Shown piece after piece: positions 1 to 12,905 of a stretch of DNA of 64,000 nucleotides; within the stretch, counting starts at the first letter, position 1; each line of letters opens with the position of its first letter. The notes beneath the pieces are model-generated. The model was not told the origin of the DNA, ran no database searches, and saw only the letters and a list, made by a program, of their open reading frames with translations. Both the position numbers and the translations under genes were made by a program. The stretch is from Wuchereria bancrofti (taxonomy: Eukaryota; Nematoda; Chromadorea; Rhabditida; Onchocercidae), in assembly GCA_005281725.1 (NCBI GenBank), contig SSBO01000007.1, forward strand, positions 5,118,031 through 5,182,030, in the 5' to 3' direction.

Positions 1-203
1 CATCCTCTTCTGCACAACTTGTTAAGCCGTCTTGTCGAGCCTTATATGATTTCGAGGCACAAAATGAAACTGAACTGGATTTCAAAGAAGGCGACGTTAT
101 TAATTTGATTTCACAAATTGACGAAAATTGGTATGAAGGTTCACTTCTAGGAAGAACCGGTTACTTTCCGATCTCTTATGTGCACGTACTTGTGCCATTA
201 TAA
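1..203 (+). CDS. unc-57: Endophilin-A, last exon (SH3 domain), 5' partial
   Basis: The window opens inside the last coding exon of an endophilin. It is read from base 3 and stops with TAA at 201-203. The 66 residues are an SH3 domain: an ALYDFEA start, an ELDFKEGD stretch, the DENWYEG core with its ligand-binding Trp, and the GYFPISYV end. The terminal LVPL matches the C-terminus of endophilin-A proteins. Endophilin binds curved membrane with an N-terminal BAR domain, which lies outside the window, and recruits synaptojanin and dynamin to endocytic sites through this SH3. C. elegans has one such gene, unc-57. Identity rests on SH3 detail and the LVPL ending; another BAR-SH3 protein is possible but less likely. 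Confidence 0.85.
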   Translation, partial: SSSAQLVKPSCRALYDFEAQNETELDFKEGDVINLISQIDENWYEGSLLGRTGYFPISYVHVLVPL

Positions 204-1516
204 TTCTCCTTGTTCATGCTTTTCATTTCACGACTTTAATTTAGCTTCCTTTACAACGAAATCTTATTTTTGAATATCATAAGGGAGTTTGGAACTTAAA
301 AAGTTTTTAAGGAAATATGTGAAAGTGTCGCCATCACTTTATTTTGAGATTCCTAATACGTTATGTTGCAGTCTGTTCAAAAAACTCGTACCGATTTAAA
401 AACACTAAGTTGCCTTAGTGGCAAAAAAGCGTTGCTAATATTGTAATGTGAAGTTTTCCTAATGTTTATTATGTAATGAAAAGGAATTTTTTACATGTAG
501 GAAAGGGGATTTTATAACTAGCGTAAGATCATATGTAGTTATGTAAAGCCACTGTTCACACACTATCACTTTAACATCAGTAATTTATTGAATATAATTC
601 GATGTTTTGACAGCTCCCACTTTTGCCCTTTTTCAAATATTGTCCGTCTTCATTTCATTGCGCTTTATTAGTACTAATTACATGCGTGATCTGTTGCAGA
701 TATCATAACACTGAACAATGTAATTATTTATATTCGGTATTCAATAATGTTATTTACTGGTAACTACTGGATAGTCCTCAAATCTGTTTGCACTTCAATC
801 ATTTCGGTCCTTTTTCAGTTTTGATATAAAAAGATTGGCAATTCGGCTGTCCTTTATTGACTGCTTCACTTAAATTGTCGATGCTGTACCTAGACATTAC
901 TAGGTTACACTTTCCTTTTAACCTCTAATACTTGTGAATAGTTGATGGTGTCCAATTATGTCGAGAAATGTACTGCTTCATGATACTCTAGTTTAACGTT
1001 TGCTAAAAAGAATCACACGCTCGGAATTTGCTGAGAAGAGCTTGAATAAAAAGCAGACATAGATACAATTTCGTGTTAGGGAATTCCGCACAAAAATAAT
1101 CCTACTTTGTCTAACATCCTTTCATTGTACTTTTACTGGGCTCGGTCGATAAGTCCATGCTAAAGACTGCAATTTTTATTTTCTTGATTTCACATGGAGG
1201 CTAAATTGATCTGACTTCAATGAGTTCTAAATTAAATACATTAAAACCAGTACAGACATAGCACATTTATTCCAGAACTTGCAACATCAAAGTTGTTTAT
1301 TGCAATATATTTGGGTCAAATATCCTTATCCAGTTTTTTCTTCAATACTTTATTGATTTACGAAGATATCGAATTCAAAGATAGACTAATTCTGTGGATA
1401 AGGGATGCTTAAATCATGCCCAAATAATGCAGTGAATGATAAGAGTAGACTAATGATTTACAGAACGTCAAACAGGTTAAAAATATCATGGAGTTTTGAC
1501 AAAGACTTCACCTCTA
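204..1516. other. Convergent gap between endophilin and VAC14
   Basis: This 1.3 kb stretch separates two tail-to-tail genes and should hold both 3' UTRs. It is AT-rich, with stops in all frames and no coding-like exon. I see no RNA gene or clear repeat. Confidence 0.6.
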
Positions 1517-4500
1517 TTACTCAATTGAACTTAGCATTTGTCGATGTTTCCTTCTAAGAACTTTCTGTTGCTCTTCGAGGATCCTCAAGAAATGTTGCAA
1601 TAAAGGCTTAAAATCCACCTTTGCATCCAACTGACTCTGTTCGTTTTCCCTCAAGTAGAAAAGTTTACATGATAAACTACCAAAAACTGTTTTAGGGAAG
1701 ATAACTCACTCAAAAAAGAAAAAAATCTGAAGCAATTGAAGCAAACTTTACTGAACTACAGCTGCTGACAATCTCTTTAAAGGTTCAGCTCCTCGCTTTC
1801 TAACGGATTTGTGCTAGTAAATGTCATGTGCTAATCGTGAACAAGAACAGTTACTTACTCATGAACAACAATAGATGGAATGCACTGTATGCGTTTATGT
1901 AATGTATTAAAAGCATCAGTTTGAGGCAATATCATTAAAAGAGCTGCAAGAACAGCTGTAAGAGGTCGTTGGTGTCTGGCATCCAATAAATCGAGTCGTA
2001 CATCTGAAGGACTTTCAAGTGTTAATCCTAATTTCAAGCAAAATTTAGACTTCAAACTTAAAGTTAATCAATAGCTTTATTTAACTAGCTTTTTGGAGTT
2101 TTGATAATATGAAGACTTTTAAATTTCGATCCGAGACATACATGAAAGTATGGGACTTTCGATAAGCTGTACAAGTCGATCAATTTCAATAAGCACATCA
2201 ACCGTAACATCGACTTTCCATAGGTGCCGTACTAGTATGCTTGCATGTTCGTAGTTTTGCGATAATACACACAAGCCAAGCAATGCGATAGGTTGAAAAG
2301 CCCATGTACGATATAAAGATTCGAAGAGATTTATGCAAGCCTTTAAAACTCTAAGTTATTGCTCTCCTGAGGAAGTTTGCATTTAAATGACCGATGATCA
2401 TAATCATGTTGCCCTGAGAAGAAACTATTTTTGATTGTAGCATGGATGCGGTCCTATGATAAAAAAAAAAAAAAAAAAAAACATCAAATTAGAGATTCGG
2501 GGAAAAGACTTGCTTCAGATTCCAGTGTTCTTAATTGCTTCCTTAACTCGAATAGCTCACTAGAAGTGAGCAGTATTCCATTCAGTAAAGCAACCATTTG
2601 AGATACGAATTCTGTATCACTATCATTTAGTAAAAGAACCGACAAACAGCGATAGATGGATCCGGAACCGAGCAGAATACATAACTGCCTACAAAAACAT
2701 TCCTGAACTCTAAAAGCACTATCTTATGAAGCTTCCATTTTCAAAATGGAAATATACCAAAAAAGCCCTAAGGTTACCTGACGATCAAGACACCTCTATC
2801 ATTGAGCAAGGCCTTATCACTTCGAAACATTGCTAATAAGCTTGACGTGAATTTCACTAAATATGGCGATATGCCTGAAAGCTAAAACATTAAAATAGTT
2901 TTTAAAAAAATATATAGGAAAGGAAAATATTTCCCTTATGATCCTTTCCCTTAGGTTCTAATTCGACTAAAAAAAAAAGTAAGTCATAAAACTAAAATGC
3001 AAAAGCGAAAGACCTGTTTCAAGGTATCTTCGTCAAGATTAAGCTCCTGAAGCTCAACACCACTAGTATTTTTGCCTTCGCATATATCGGAAAGTAACTG
3101 CAAATCCAGCAATAATACATCATCACATGTATCGGACAGTAGAGAAAGCAGTACTGGGAATACACGGTCCATGTACGAAAATAACTGCAAATGAATTCGT
3201 TTTTAATTAGGAAGTAGAGAGAATATTATTTTTACTAAAAATTCAAAGAATTCCATAGCTTTTTCTTAACTGATTTCAGTACAGGTAAACTTCTAATTCT
3301 AAACGGTTGGTAGTAATGTCATGAGAACAAATTATCCAGTATCCAGAAAAGTTCGCTTGTGAATAACAATACATCCGTAAGAATCTTAAACGCTTCAAAT
3401 GCATGAATAAAATCAAAAAAATCATAAATTACTGCTAGAACACTAAAAAATTTTAAAAGCACATCAAACAAAATTCAAAATATATTTTAAAAACTTTTAC
3501 AACCGGACATATCGCAGCCAATAAAAAGAAACAGTATTCCTCCACAAAACATATTCACAAAGTCAAAGAAGCTAAAAGAAACTTTTGCAGGTGCAGTAAC
3601 GTGCATTCTGCTAATCCAATTCAAGACAGCCATCCTTGTATCCCGAAATTCGTGTTTGATATGCTTTAAAAGTACTTTAATAACAGCATCATACTCGATA
3701 TCGGCATTCTCTGATAGCAATTCCATTAAATGTGTATTGATTTCTTTCGCTGAAAAAAGCAACTGATACGATTTAATAAATCCTGTATTTTAAAGAAGTC
3801 AAAAAGGAACTTTTTCATTTCACAACATGTAAAATGAATTCTTTAAAATAAAGTGATTAAGTTTACCAATAAAAAACTATTTCGGAATCAAGTTTCATTT
3901 ATTTTTAGTGCAATACACATTTAATATCCGATGAATATCTTCCGCGTGAGTATAAATGACAAAACATAAACTCTTTAAAACTAACTACGTCTAACTATAT
4001 CAAAATGTTTCGATATAGTCAAATGAACAAGAAAGAACTGCTATTCGGATGTTTCGAATAACTTATGATTTTTTCGGACTTCAAATAATTATTAATAAAG
4101 CCATAGACATATTATTGTGAACAATCCGTTACTGTTCATGTGCAAAATAAACCAAAACCTTTAAGCTGTGAATCATTTAAACATGGAAGCACGGCTGTCA
4201 AAAAAGATGAAAGATACTGAAGGAGGCCAACAGAATGCATTTTCAAAAAACAATTCAACCAAATAAGAGCAATCATCCGAGTGAGAGTACTTCCTTCAGC
4301 ACAAGCATGGACTATGAGGACATTGATCATATCACTTAGTTCAGCCTAAAAGAACCAAAAACGATAAATTTGTTTTTTTCTGTTGGTCTCTACAGAATTC
4401 AAAGCAAAATTTACCCTGTCACCATCCTTCTGCTCGTGCATTCGTTCAAGAAACTGCCCAAGAACTGCTTCCGTGGCATCTCGGACTCCCGGCTGACTAT

Positions 4501-6032
4501 CACCTAGCATTTGGAATAAACCATCCAGAACTTCGGGAAGATACACAGAAATGGAAAGTTCTGGTGCTGTCAGTATAGCTGATAACTGGAAAACTCTAAT
4601 AGTTCAACATTTAAAAACAAAAAACAGCAAATCATTACTTTATGATGCAGAAAAAACAATGTAAAAAAAGATATAAAAAAACAAAATTAAAAAGTCAAGA
4701 AAACAATCACACCAAGAATAATCTCAAATATTGATGAAACAAACTTACCCAAGAGACAACAAATCTTCGATTTGAGCTATTTTGAGAATATATTCTATCA
4801 CGGACCAATGACATTAAAGCCGAAATTTCGAATGAATTCGTAGCAAGTACAATATCCTAGAAATGCAAAATGAAATATTTTGAAAAGTTGAAAGTCTACA
4901 GAATGAAGAAGTCTCACACCTTTAGCAGCCGATCCAATAGTTCTGCTCCACTGCGCACATTTAAGTCTGTATCAGCAGATAACTGAAAACTCAGCCAATT
5001 CTTAGAACGGCATGTTAGCAAACGTAAGAATCAAAGAAAATTAAGAATTCTGATAGTTCTTGAAAATTACGCATAAACTTACTCGCCAAAGAGTGTCAAA
5101 AAGTTCGTCGAAATGAGACAACGCAGATGAACGACATATTTTCACAATATTGTACAATGACTGCAAATAAATTTTTTCTCAGTAGATTGGAAAATCCAGA
5201 TATAAAATAAAAATTTTCAGTATCTCTAGATGTACGAACAGAAATAAAATCTCTTTTACTTCATTCCATAAAAATGACAATCAATAAATGTACTGACTAA
5301 CTAAGACTGTTTAATCTAATTGCTTATTTTGCTTTGTAATATCATACAACAGATAAAAATGAGGGTCTTTCTCACAAACAGCTTTTGAATATTGAATACT
5401 GATTAAATAATGTTTCGTTTACCTCACAAGCATAGTATCGTACTCGGGGGTCGGGATCACTGAAACAAGTCAAAACTGGTTCGATCAACTGCGAAGTATA
5501 ATCAGCAGTGTTCTGCAATATATCTCACACAAAATAACATTTTTACTTAACACAAAAATCAACAATTAACACAGACAAGACATCAAAAAAAATCAAACAA
5601 ATTTAATTCCATTTGATTTCAACCTCACTTATACCTCACCTTTCCCAAAGCGATTGCCGCAGCTGCTAGACCAATTAGACCACCCTTTCGTGCATGCGCA
5701 TTTTGTGCTGCTGTCAATCCCTTTAGTACAACGAGCAACTTCTTCAGCTCTGCCAAATGGTTTGCTTGCAGCAAATCCCGCACTTGTCTGAACGAATAAA
5801 TAAACAGTAAAAGATTGCAAAAGAAATGACGGACAAATTACAAAAATATATTTCATAAACCCTGAATCAATCATCAGCCCATAACCACAACCATTACATA
5901 TAAAGAGATGCTGTGACGAAATAAACCGAACTTCTCTATATCAAGAGCAGCAGCTTTCCTCTTCTCGTACAGTTTATCAGTAAGCGTCCTCACCAAAGTC
6001 GCAGTAAGTGGTGCATATTGCGCATCAACCAT
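1517..6032 (-). CDS. VAC14: VAC14, HEAT-repeat scaffold of the PIKfyve complex
   Basis: VAC14 scaffolds the PIKfyve/FIG4 complex that makes and turns over PI(3,5)P2 on endosomes and lysosomes. Fifteen exons join in phase to 683 aa: 6032-5932, 5787-5640, 5512-5423, 5160-5083, 4982-4920, 4856-4749, 4585-4415, 4345-4159, 3749-3583, 3184-3014, 2881-2778, 2688-2510, 2348-2142, 2003-1859, 1649-1517. Family landmarks occur in order: [11 protein letters not shown] and [12 protein letters not shown] near the start, [67 protein letters not shown] and, near the end, [24 protein letters not shown]. The human protein is 782 aa; most of the shortfall is its Ser-rich linker. The ATG directly follows a TTTGCAG acceptor, so the mRNA is probably trans-spliced there. 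The acceptors at 2882 and 2349 were chosen for phase. Confidence 0.93.
2461..2481. repeat. Homopolymer A(21) in a VAC14 intron
   Basis: An uninterrupted run of 21 A lies in the intron between VAC14 exons 12 and 13. On the gene's strand it is a T tract upstream of the acceptor at 2349. It may be length-variable. Confidence 0.9.
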
Positions 6033-7135
6033 CTGCAAATTCATGGAGACCAACGCTTACTTAACTTTCTACTGCGAAATACCAGTAAGTCGATCATAAT
6101 ATGTTATTACTAAATCTATACATACGAGTAATCAATCTACATTTTCCCTTACCTGATGAGTAATATCACACTGATTTATGACATAAGAACAAACGATTTA
6201 ACGTCCATCCATATAACTTTACCAGTCAATAACAGAATGGATCTTTCCTTCTAATATCTTTTCGTGTGTTTACATCATAAAACAACTAATACTTTCACTC
6301 TGTAATCATATTACTAACTGGGATGACCAATCACTTTAACAACAAACAACTGCATTACAAAATTTCATTCTAAATTAAGACCGAAAAACTGAAAAAAAAA
6401 AAAAACAATGACAAAACTGGCACCAAACAAAAAACAGAGATCGGAATGCTGACAAATGAAAGAGCTGGAATTGTATGAATGAGAGAATGCCGACGATGTA
6501 TATGGAAAAATGAAGTGAGACTCATAAAATATCGCTGAACATAGATTAACTTGAGAGAAAAAGTGCAAAATTTGGAAATAAAAAATCAGGAATGAAAACA
6601 AAAACAGTTTCGAAAAAAAAGTTCTATGCAAGGCCGAAGACTATGTACACGGACAACAACTAATTTAAATTCAATGAACTCTGAAGGTCTCAACTTCAGC
6701 TTAAAATTAAAAATCATTAGAAGTCATATAATTCCTCTTCACTGAATGTTCTTTTTAAACTCTGTGCAAGAGATATATTTATGCCTTTCATAAAACCTAA
6801 CTCTTCGTAGCAAGAAATCATCTCAGTTCACATTCTAGCGATAACTTGAACATGCCAATATGCAAGTGATGCAAAATACTGACAAAGAATCTTGAAGAAA
6901 AAAGATGTGGAACTGTTCTGTGGATAAAGATATCGCCTATTCATCCAAGGTATCCAGCTTCATGAGTGCATTTAAATGCAAAAAAAAGAGCGTTGCTGAG
7001 GCCACGATGCGCTGCACACTGAAATTAATGGAGCTGAAATAGTATTTTAGGAGACTATTGAGTAGAAATAAGTGGAAGATCCAAAATTTAAACACCGGTT
7101 TTATAAGAAAAAATGGAGAAACGTACTCAATCTGT
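6033..7135. other. Gap upstream of VAC14, holding one possible exon
   Basis: This 1.1 kb lies between the orphan gene and VAC14, both on the minus strand. It contains poly-A/T runs and the minus-strand exon-like piece 7033-6937. That piece has a TATTTCAG acceptor and reads SINFSVQRIVASATLFFLHL before ending LDTLDE and TAG, but it does not join the orphan gene in frame. Nothing else looks coding. The acceptor just before the VAC14 ATG and the shared strand leave an operon possible, though the gap is long. Confidence 0.4.
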
Positions 7136-7915
7136 TCAATCACAATAATGTAACATGAAGGTGACAAGGTGTTGCGAATCGCACTGAATCTGCAAAAATT
7201 GCAGCAACTAATTTTTACGTTATTTTCAGAGAATGAATGCGGCATGATGAATAGAACTTATTTTGTAAGCAGGATTATTAGGATATAGCAAATTTAATCA
7301 TGATGAAAAACCAGCTAGTACACTTTAAAAAAAAATACAAACCAATCCACCTTCGTGAGTACAAATCCGGCGTTCAATAACCTCAACAAACTGTGACAAT
7401 AATTCCAGGAAGCCATGATAATTATCATTCGATCTTAATGCAACTTCGGGTAAATTAGGCAAGCTATCTCGCAAGCGAACAAAATTCAGGAAACTTTCAG
7501 TAGAAATGGATGAATAACCTGCAAATTAAAATTGAATTTAATGTAAAACAACTTTGCAAAACAACTTAGAACTTCTTCTTAAAAATGCTTTTGATTCTAA
7601 CTTGATCAAGTAGAACACCTGGTTTTCTTCCATAGTTTCCAGATTTTTTAACTGTCTGCTCAATTGCTTTATTTCATCCATTCCTTCAATCGAATACAGT
7701 GTTAGCTGTGTGCTGTTAATTATTTCTAAATTATATCTATTCAAATGATTATTATAATTTATGACATTTTCATGGAAAGAGAACAGCAAATACAACCGCT
7801 GTAAATATGAAAGTGAGAATACCTGAAAAATAGATATCTGCGTACCCACATGAGTAGTCTAAACTAATGAGAGTGGGGAAAATACTGGGTTAATGTTTTT
7901 GCACTTCCAGTCCAT
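7136..7915 (-). CDS. Uncharacterised small protein (orphan gene), tentative model
   Basis: I do not recognise this gene. The model has an ATG exon 7915-7886 encoding MDWKCKNINP, then exon 7822-7573 joined in phase 0, exon 7518-7343, and 7189 to a TGA at 7136. It would encode about 170 aa. The second exon reads as a helical, charged stretch (GMDEIKQLSRQLKNLETMEE) that is probably a coiled coil. The third reads FLNFVRLRDSLPNLPEV and then LELLSQFVEVIERRI. Splice borders are consensus, but the donor at 7572 and the last junction were chosen only to keep frame. The exon-like piece 7033-6937 may give another C-terminus. It is divergent from the CEP97-like gene, with about 0.66 kb between start codons. 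A faint likeness of the second exon to a VAC14 segment looks coincidental. Confidence 0.4.
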
Positions 7916-8580
7916 TGCAACTGCAACGATTTCAATGAACTTATTTCGAAACTGTTGTACAAATAATCTTGCTAAACTAACGTCTCCTTAAACTGATTCA
8001 CGCCACATCTCAAGCAGTAGTGATATGGAGGGGTGTAAACTGAAACGAAGGACTTCCTTCATAATCTGTGACAGTTCTGCAAATGCTGAACTACTACTGC
8101 ACATACATCCTAAATCACTAAACTTAAAAAATACGCACAGACTTCACGCAAGTGCAAACTATCGCCGCCTTAGAAAGGGAAGTAAGACAGCTAGTCACCA
8201 GCGCCCGAGCTGGCTTATATGTTTGCGGCCGTGTTTTAATGCTAGGCGGTTTGCTTGACGGAATGTTTGATAGTATTGCTCTGTCAGTTACGTCTATATT
8301 TGTTGGAGTTATGTTTCTTCATTGAAAAGGGAGAGGGTCACTTCAGGTTGTCAATAATTATTCTTTTTCATCTCCCATCACATATTTACTCTCCAGTGGT
8401 AATTTGGATTATGTTTGATAAACTTTTTGTTTACATCTTTCATTGTTTCAAGTTGAGTACTTCACCGATTGCGTTATAACAAAGGGAGAGTAAGAGATCC
8501 ACATATAAGCTTTAACTTCATAGGCTTTAATTATTTTTGGCTGATTTTCAGGTTTAAATAATTTGAATGCTTACTGCATT
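7916..8580. promoter_or_regulatory. Divergent intergenic region, orphan gene / CEP97-like
   Basis: This 0.66 kb between divergent genes should hold both promoters. It is less AT-rich around 8160-8240. A CTGATTTTCAG acceptor ends at 8551, 29 bases before the CEP97-like ATG, and is the likely trans-splice site. No defined promoter motif is evident. Confidence 0.4.
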
Positions 8581-11500
8581 ATGGATGGTGAAGAAGGTGA
8601 TTACACAATTGTGCAGAGTATGACCGTTACAAGGTTGCTCTTAGTTTGCTTTGATTTACTTGGAAATTTTTGGAACTTATACTTTGTAATTGTAGCTCGT
8701 CAACGGGAGGTACAGACGATTACGACAAGTTGTTCACCCAAACTTCTGTTGATCTGTCCAACAAACATTTGGAGAAATTGCCAAATTTGCGCCAAAATTA
8801 TCCAAAGGTGGAAGTGATAAACCTATCACATAATCAGTTCAAGTTTATTAATAATTTATCGAAATTCAGTGCATGTCGTGAGGTGGGTTTTTCTTTTCAG
8901 TTTTATTTATTCCAAATATTTTTTAAACATATATAAGGATACAGTAGACATAGAAGTCTTTTCAGTTTCATTTATTTCATTGCCTTATACAGATAATGTA
9001 GCTATGTAATGAAATGTTTTACCAAAGAACTAAAAATCCCAACGATTTGATAAGAAGTATCCATTCCATAATCTCTTTTTATAGTTAAATGTTAGCTTTA
9101 ATGTGTTGGAGCGATTTTCGAGCTTTCTACCTCTCGCTGATGCTTTAAAACGTCTCGACATTTCGCACAATGCTTTGAGTAATTGTGATAATTTGGCAGC
9201 ACTTATACAGCTAGTCTGGCTTGATGCAGCTTATAACCATATCCAGGTTCTTATTTTTCTTTCCTTTTTGACAGATTATTTCTCAAAAAAATATTTGATT
9301 AGATTATCTGGTGTGAATAACATATTTCTAGGTTCTTCCATTGCTGGATCGACTTGCGCACTTAACTTATTTGAATGTCTCAAGTAATCGACTGAGTGTT
9401 TTACCAAATTTGAGCAAATTACCTGTCTTGAGAATTCTTAATTTAAATGACAATGGAATTAGCACACTAGACGAGCTTCATCGAACAATGCCGCAATATC
9501 TGCAAGATCTCGATATCGGTGCTAATGTGATCACAGATTTACGAGAGGTTATAGTTATCATCAGAAGTTGGTGTTTTATACTGTAATATGGTTATACACA
9601 TATAAGTAAGTAGTCATGTGTCATTGGTGATTATTTATGTTAATTTTAGCAATGATTAATTTTTTAGGCTCAGCACTTGTCGTGTTTAAAGAACATACGA
9701 TCTTTAGTATTTGCGGGAAATCCTTGTGTTCGTTTGGAAGGTCGTATCTTTTGCTATCGTCCATATCTTTATTGTTGTTGTCTCGAACAGCTTCAAATTG
9801 TTGACGGAAAAGAACTTAGTGAGACTGAAATCATTAAAGGTATGCTGGTTATTACTATTTGTTATCAGAAATTGGAAAAGTTTTGTAGTATCATTTACAA
9901 AACATCTAAATGATTGGAATAAAATTTATGGCATTCGATATGCTTTTATTAGGTGTATGAATGTCAGAAAAATTCTAGATATAGTAGAAAGCATAAAAAA
10001 GCCATAACTTTTAAATCGTGAATGATTGTTGAAGGTGAAGAATTACATACCCATGCAAAAATACGACGTATGGAAACACATGCTCAATTGTGTGCATACC
10101 TTGAAAAGGAATGTCCAGATGATTGTCATCATACATTTTCACCAGATGACAATCGTCTAATGAAGGTAACTATTTTAAAATAACAGTTATCAAATGTTTT
10201 AAACTCTGCAAAACTTCGGTATGCGAGATTTCTGAAGAGATTGTCGTCTACGTACTCATTTTTTCGCAGATTTTGAAAAAAAGACGTGAGCATGCATCAC
10301 GACTTAAGGATGATATGACAAGTGAGGAATCAACAGTAACAGCCATTTCGCCATACAGGGAATGGCTTTCTAAATCAGTGTCCTCTATTCCAAGTCGTCT
10401 TGAATATAACAGTTATACCACGGAACAGAAAGAAAACTGTGCTCCTCTGGTTGATCTTAATGATTTATCATCCTTGTCAGCACGGTATGTGCATCGCTGC
10501 ATTTTATGATAGCCTGTATTCATTTCGTGTTTTTACAGTTTTTTTTTTCAGAAAGTTGTGCATTAAATTTCTGCAAAATATTTTTCCTTGGTTATAGGTA
10601 ACCTAAGCAATATAATTTAATTCTAATAGATATATCGTCTTGAATGTTTCTTTTACTATTTTCAAAGAATTAGTCAATACTGCATAGTTCATGTTCTAGA
10701 ATCAGCACACCTCCAATTTCTGCAAATTCTAATGCTTCTTCAACGGTTACTTTATCAGCTCCGTCAGTGTCATCTTCCACTCCAGTGAGATCTCGTATTC
10801 AGTTAGTTATGCATTCCAGTTCATCAGAATTTATCTTACAGTTTATTCTTTTGCTTGGTGTTTTTTCCTACTCGCATTGATGACTAGTTGTAGAAGAAGA
10901 TTGCAAGGTAAACCAGTTCATGTTCGCAAAATCTCATTCACAACAAATAGCACACCAAAAAAGAGCAATACTGTTAATCACTCTAATTGGAGGTTTGAAA
11001 TAATATCTTTCGTTTATTTATACTTTCTGTTATCACTTTCTGTTGATATATTTATTGTGCACAAAACGCTTTTTGAAAATGTTATTACTTAGTGTCTTTT
11101 TACTGCATAACTGTCCAATCTAATTTAGATCAGAATTAATGGAGAAATACAGTTGTGCACTTTTTCAAAATAATCGTAAGAATCTAAAATTTCCATTTAT
11201 TTCTCATTCAAAAGATGTGCAGTGAAATTGTTATCAGTGAAAAAATATTGCGTGAAGGTGGTTATATTTTTAGTGCAAAACATCAGAAATCGTTGATGAG
11301 GAACATTATCAAAGCTCCACCTAATTGGCCAAAGGTTATGATTTAGCATGTGTATGCATCTTTTAATGTTACCAATCTGGGCAAAATAATACTGGCTTCA
11401 AAACACGATGAGACATATGTTACATAACTCTCAGTTGTTGCACGAAATAATCGAATTGTCTGACTTCAGGATTATGGTGTAATTTCTTCTCAGCAGCATT

Positions 11501-12905
11501 TAAATTTTCGTCCTGCTAATTGGTCAACATTATTAGTTTTAATGATTTAATTTTAATGTTAAAATTTGTCCATATCATCAGTTAGTTGCATATCAAATTA
11601 TATTAAATAATTTCATCGTCTCAGGCTTTTGGTGTTTCCAAATCAGTTACACAGAATCCACGTTATCGCTTTAGTTCTGCAGAAAATTCTGTCGAGATTT
11701 CGTTTGTGAGTGCTCGCAAAGCTCGAAGTTACAGCGAAAAAGAGAAGAAAGCTGCTTTACTTATTCAAGTAAGCTTTGTTTTTAGACAGTTATGCAAAAA
11801 ACTGCTTAAATAGCAAAGGTATGAGTTAGACATTGTTAGTTCAATTCGCTATAACTTCTGCATAAATTTGGTCAATTTTAAATAATTCCAAATTTCAGTC
11901 ATGGTGGAGAGGTATGAAGATTCGACGATTATATCGGGTGTCTTTCCTTCAAAAGCGTATCCAGCGCTTTGAAATGTTGCTCAGAGAAAAGTCAAACATG
12001 ATATTGAAACTAAAGAATCAACTTGCTAATTTGGAATGTAATATGGAAACAATTGTAGCTGTAAACGAAGAGCAAGCTTTGAAGATTGCGAAGATGGAAC
12101 AATGCTTGACAGTAGGTTCCAAAATTCCATTTAAGCTGGGTGAAGTTTTCAAATTAATTTTAATAATATTCTCATGTATATTATAATTGGGTATTTGGGA
12201 TGTTCTTTTGACTGGATATTTTTTTCGCAGAAAATTGCTGAAACATGTAATGAGCGTCAGAAGCAATTCATGAATAAGCTGTTGCCGGTTCCCGATGAAT
12301 TACAGTACATTCGGAAATCCGACACTGAGGTATTGTTGCAGTGGCAGAATCATCAACGTCCGCAAAAACCGACAAGTTTGTATTGTGCACTATTTCAATG
12401 TTGCTAAAGAAATCAGATTATTCAAAATGCTTAATTTAAGTTCAACAGAACCACTTATTTAAGGGTATTTGATAACTGTGAACGGTAATCCATGTGGAAC
12501 AGTCAGAGGTGTTCATAAAAAAGCTCTTGTTACAGATTTAGATCCAACAAAGGAATCTGTGTAAGTAGTTTAATCAGATTTTCTAGTCTATATTGTGTTT
12601 CTGCCAATAAGTGACTACCGTTATCAGTCTTACTCTTCATGATCTATCGTTGCCTAGTTAAAGTGAACCAAATTTTCAGCATAAGAATGCAGTGTGTCTT
12701 CAATGAGTTTAGTGGAGATATTTCCGAATGCCTAGTGATTCCTTCACATAAGCAGGTTTGCCATGTTGAATTCTCAAAATAAGCATTTTAGCGTGCATTG
12801 TTTATTGCAGTTTTTATATGGAGGTATAAAAGCTCATCTTTTTAGGAAACAAGTTGTATCAATGAGGGTGAAATAGAACCTGCTCCAAGTCAGATTGAAT
12901 TTAAT
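8581..12905 (+). CDS. CEP97: CEP97-like protein: LRRs, IQ motif, coiled coil, FN3-like tail
   Basis: In animals CEP97 acts with CP110 to cap centrioles and restrain cilia. Sixteen exons join in phase to 729 aa: 8581-8633, 8696-8882, 9085-9246, 9332-9547, 9668-9839, 10035-10165, 10270-10484, 10700-10801, 10888-10992, 11223-11334, 11625-11768, 11899-12111, 12231-12375, 12464-12560, 12680-12755, 12846-12905. About eight LRRs fill aa 30-235 (VDLSNKHLEKLPNL, LTYLNVSSNRLSVLPNLSKL) and end in a cap with NPCV and CYRPYL, as in CEP97. Next come CAYLEKECP and MKILKKRREH, both with CEP97 counterparts, an IQ motif at about aa 527-543 (ALLIQSWWRGMKIRR), and a coiled coil at 545-605, in CEP97 order. Residues 623-705 look like a fibronectin-III fold (VLLQWQ, YLITVNG, ALVTDLDPTKES), which I do not know from vertebrate CEP97. 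Another LRR-IQ family is the alternative. Confidence 0.75.

Noticed and set aside
2461..2481. Poly-A runs as tails of retrocopies
   Set aside because: No upstream processed gene or flanking duplication; simple homopolymers within introns.
7600..7720. Likeness of the orphan exon to the VAC14 segment with [10 protein letters not shown]
   Set aside because: VAC14 already has its own copy of this segment in place; the similarity is short and compositional.
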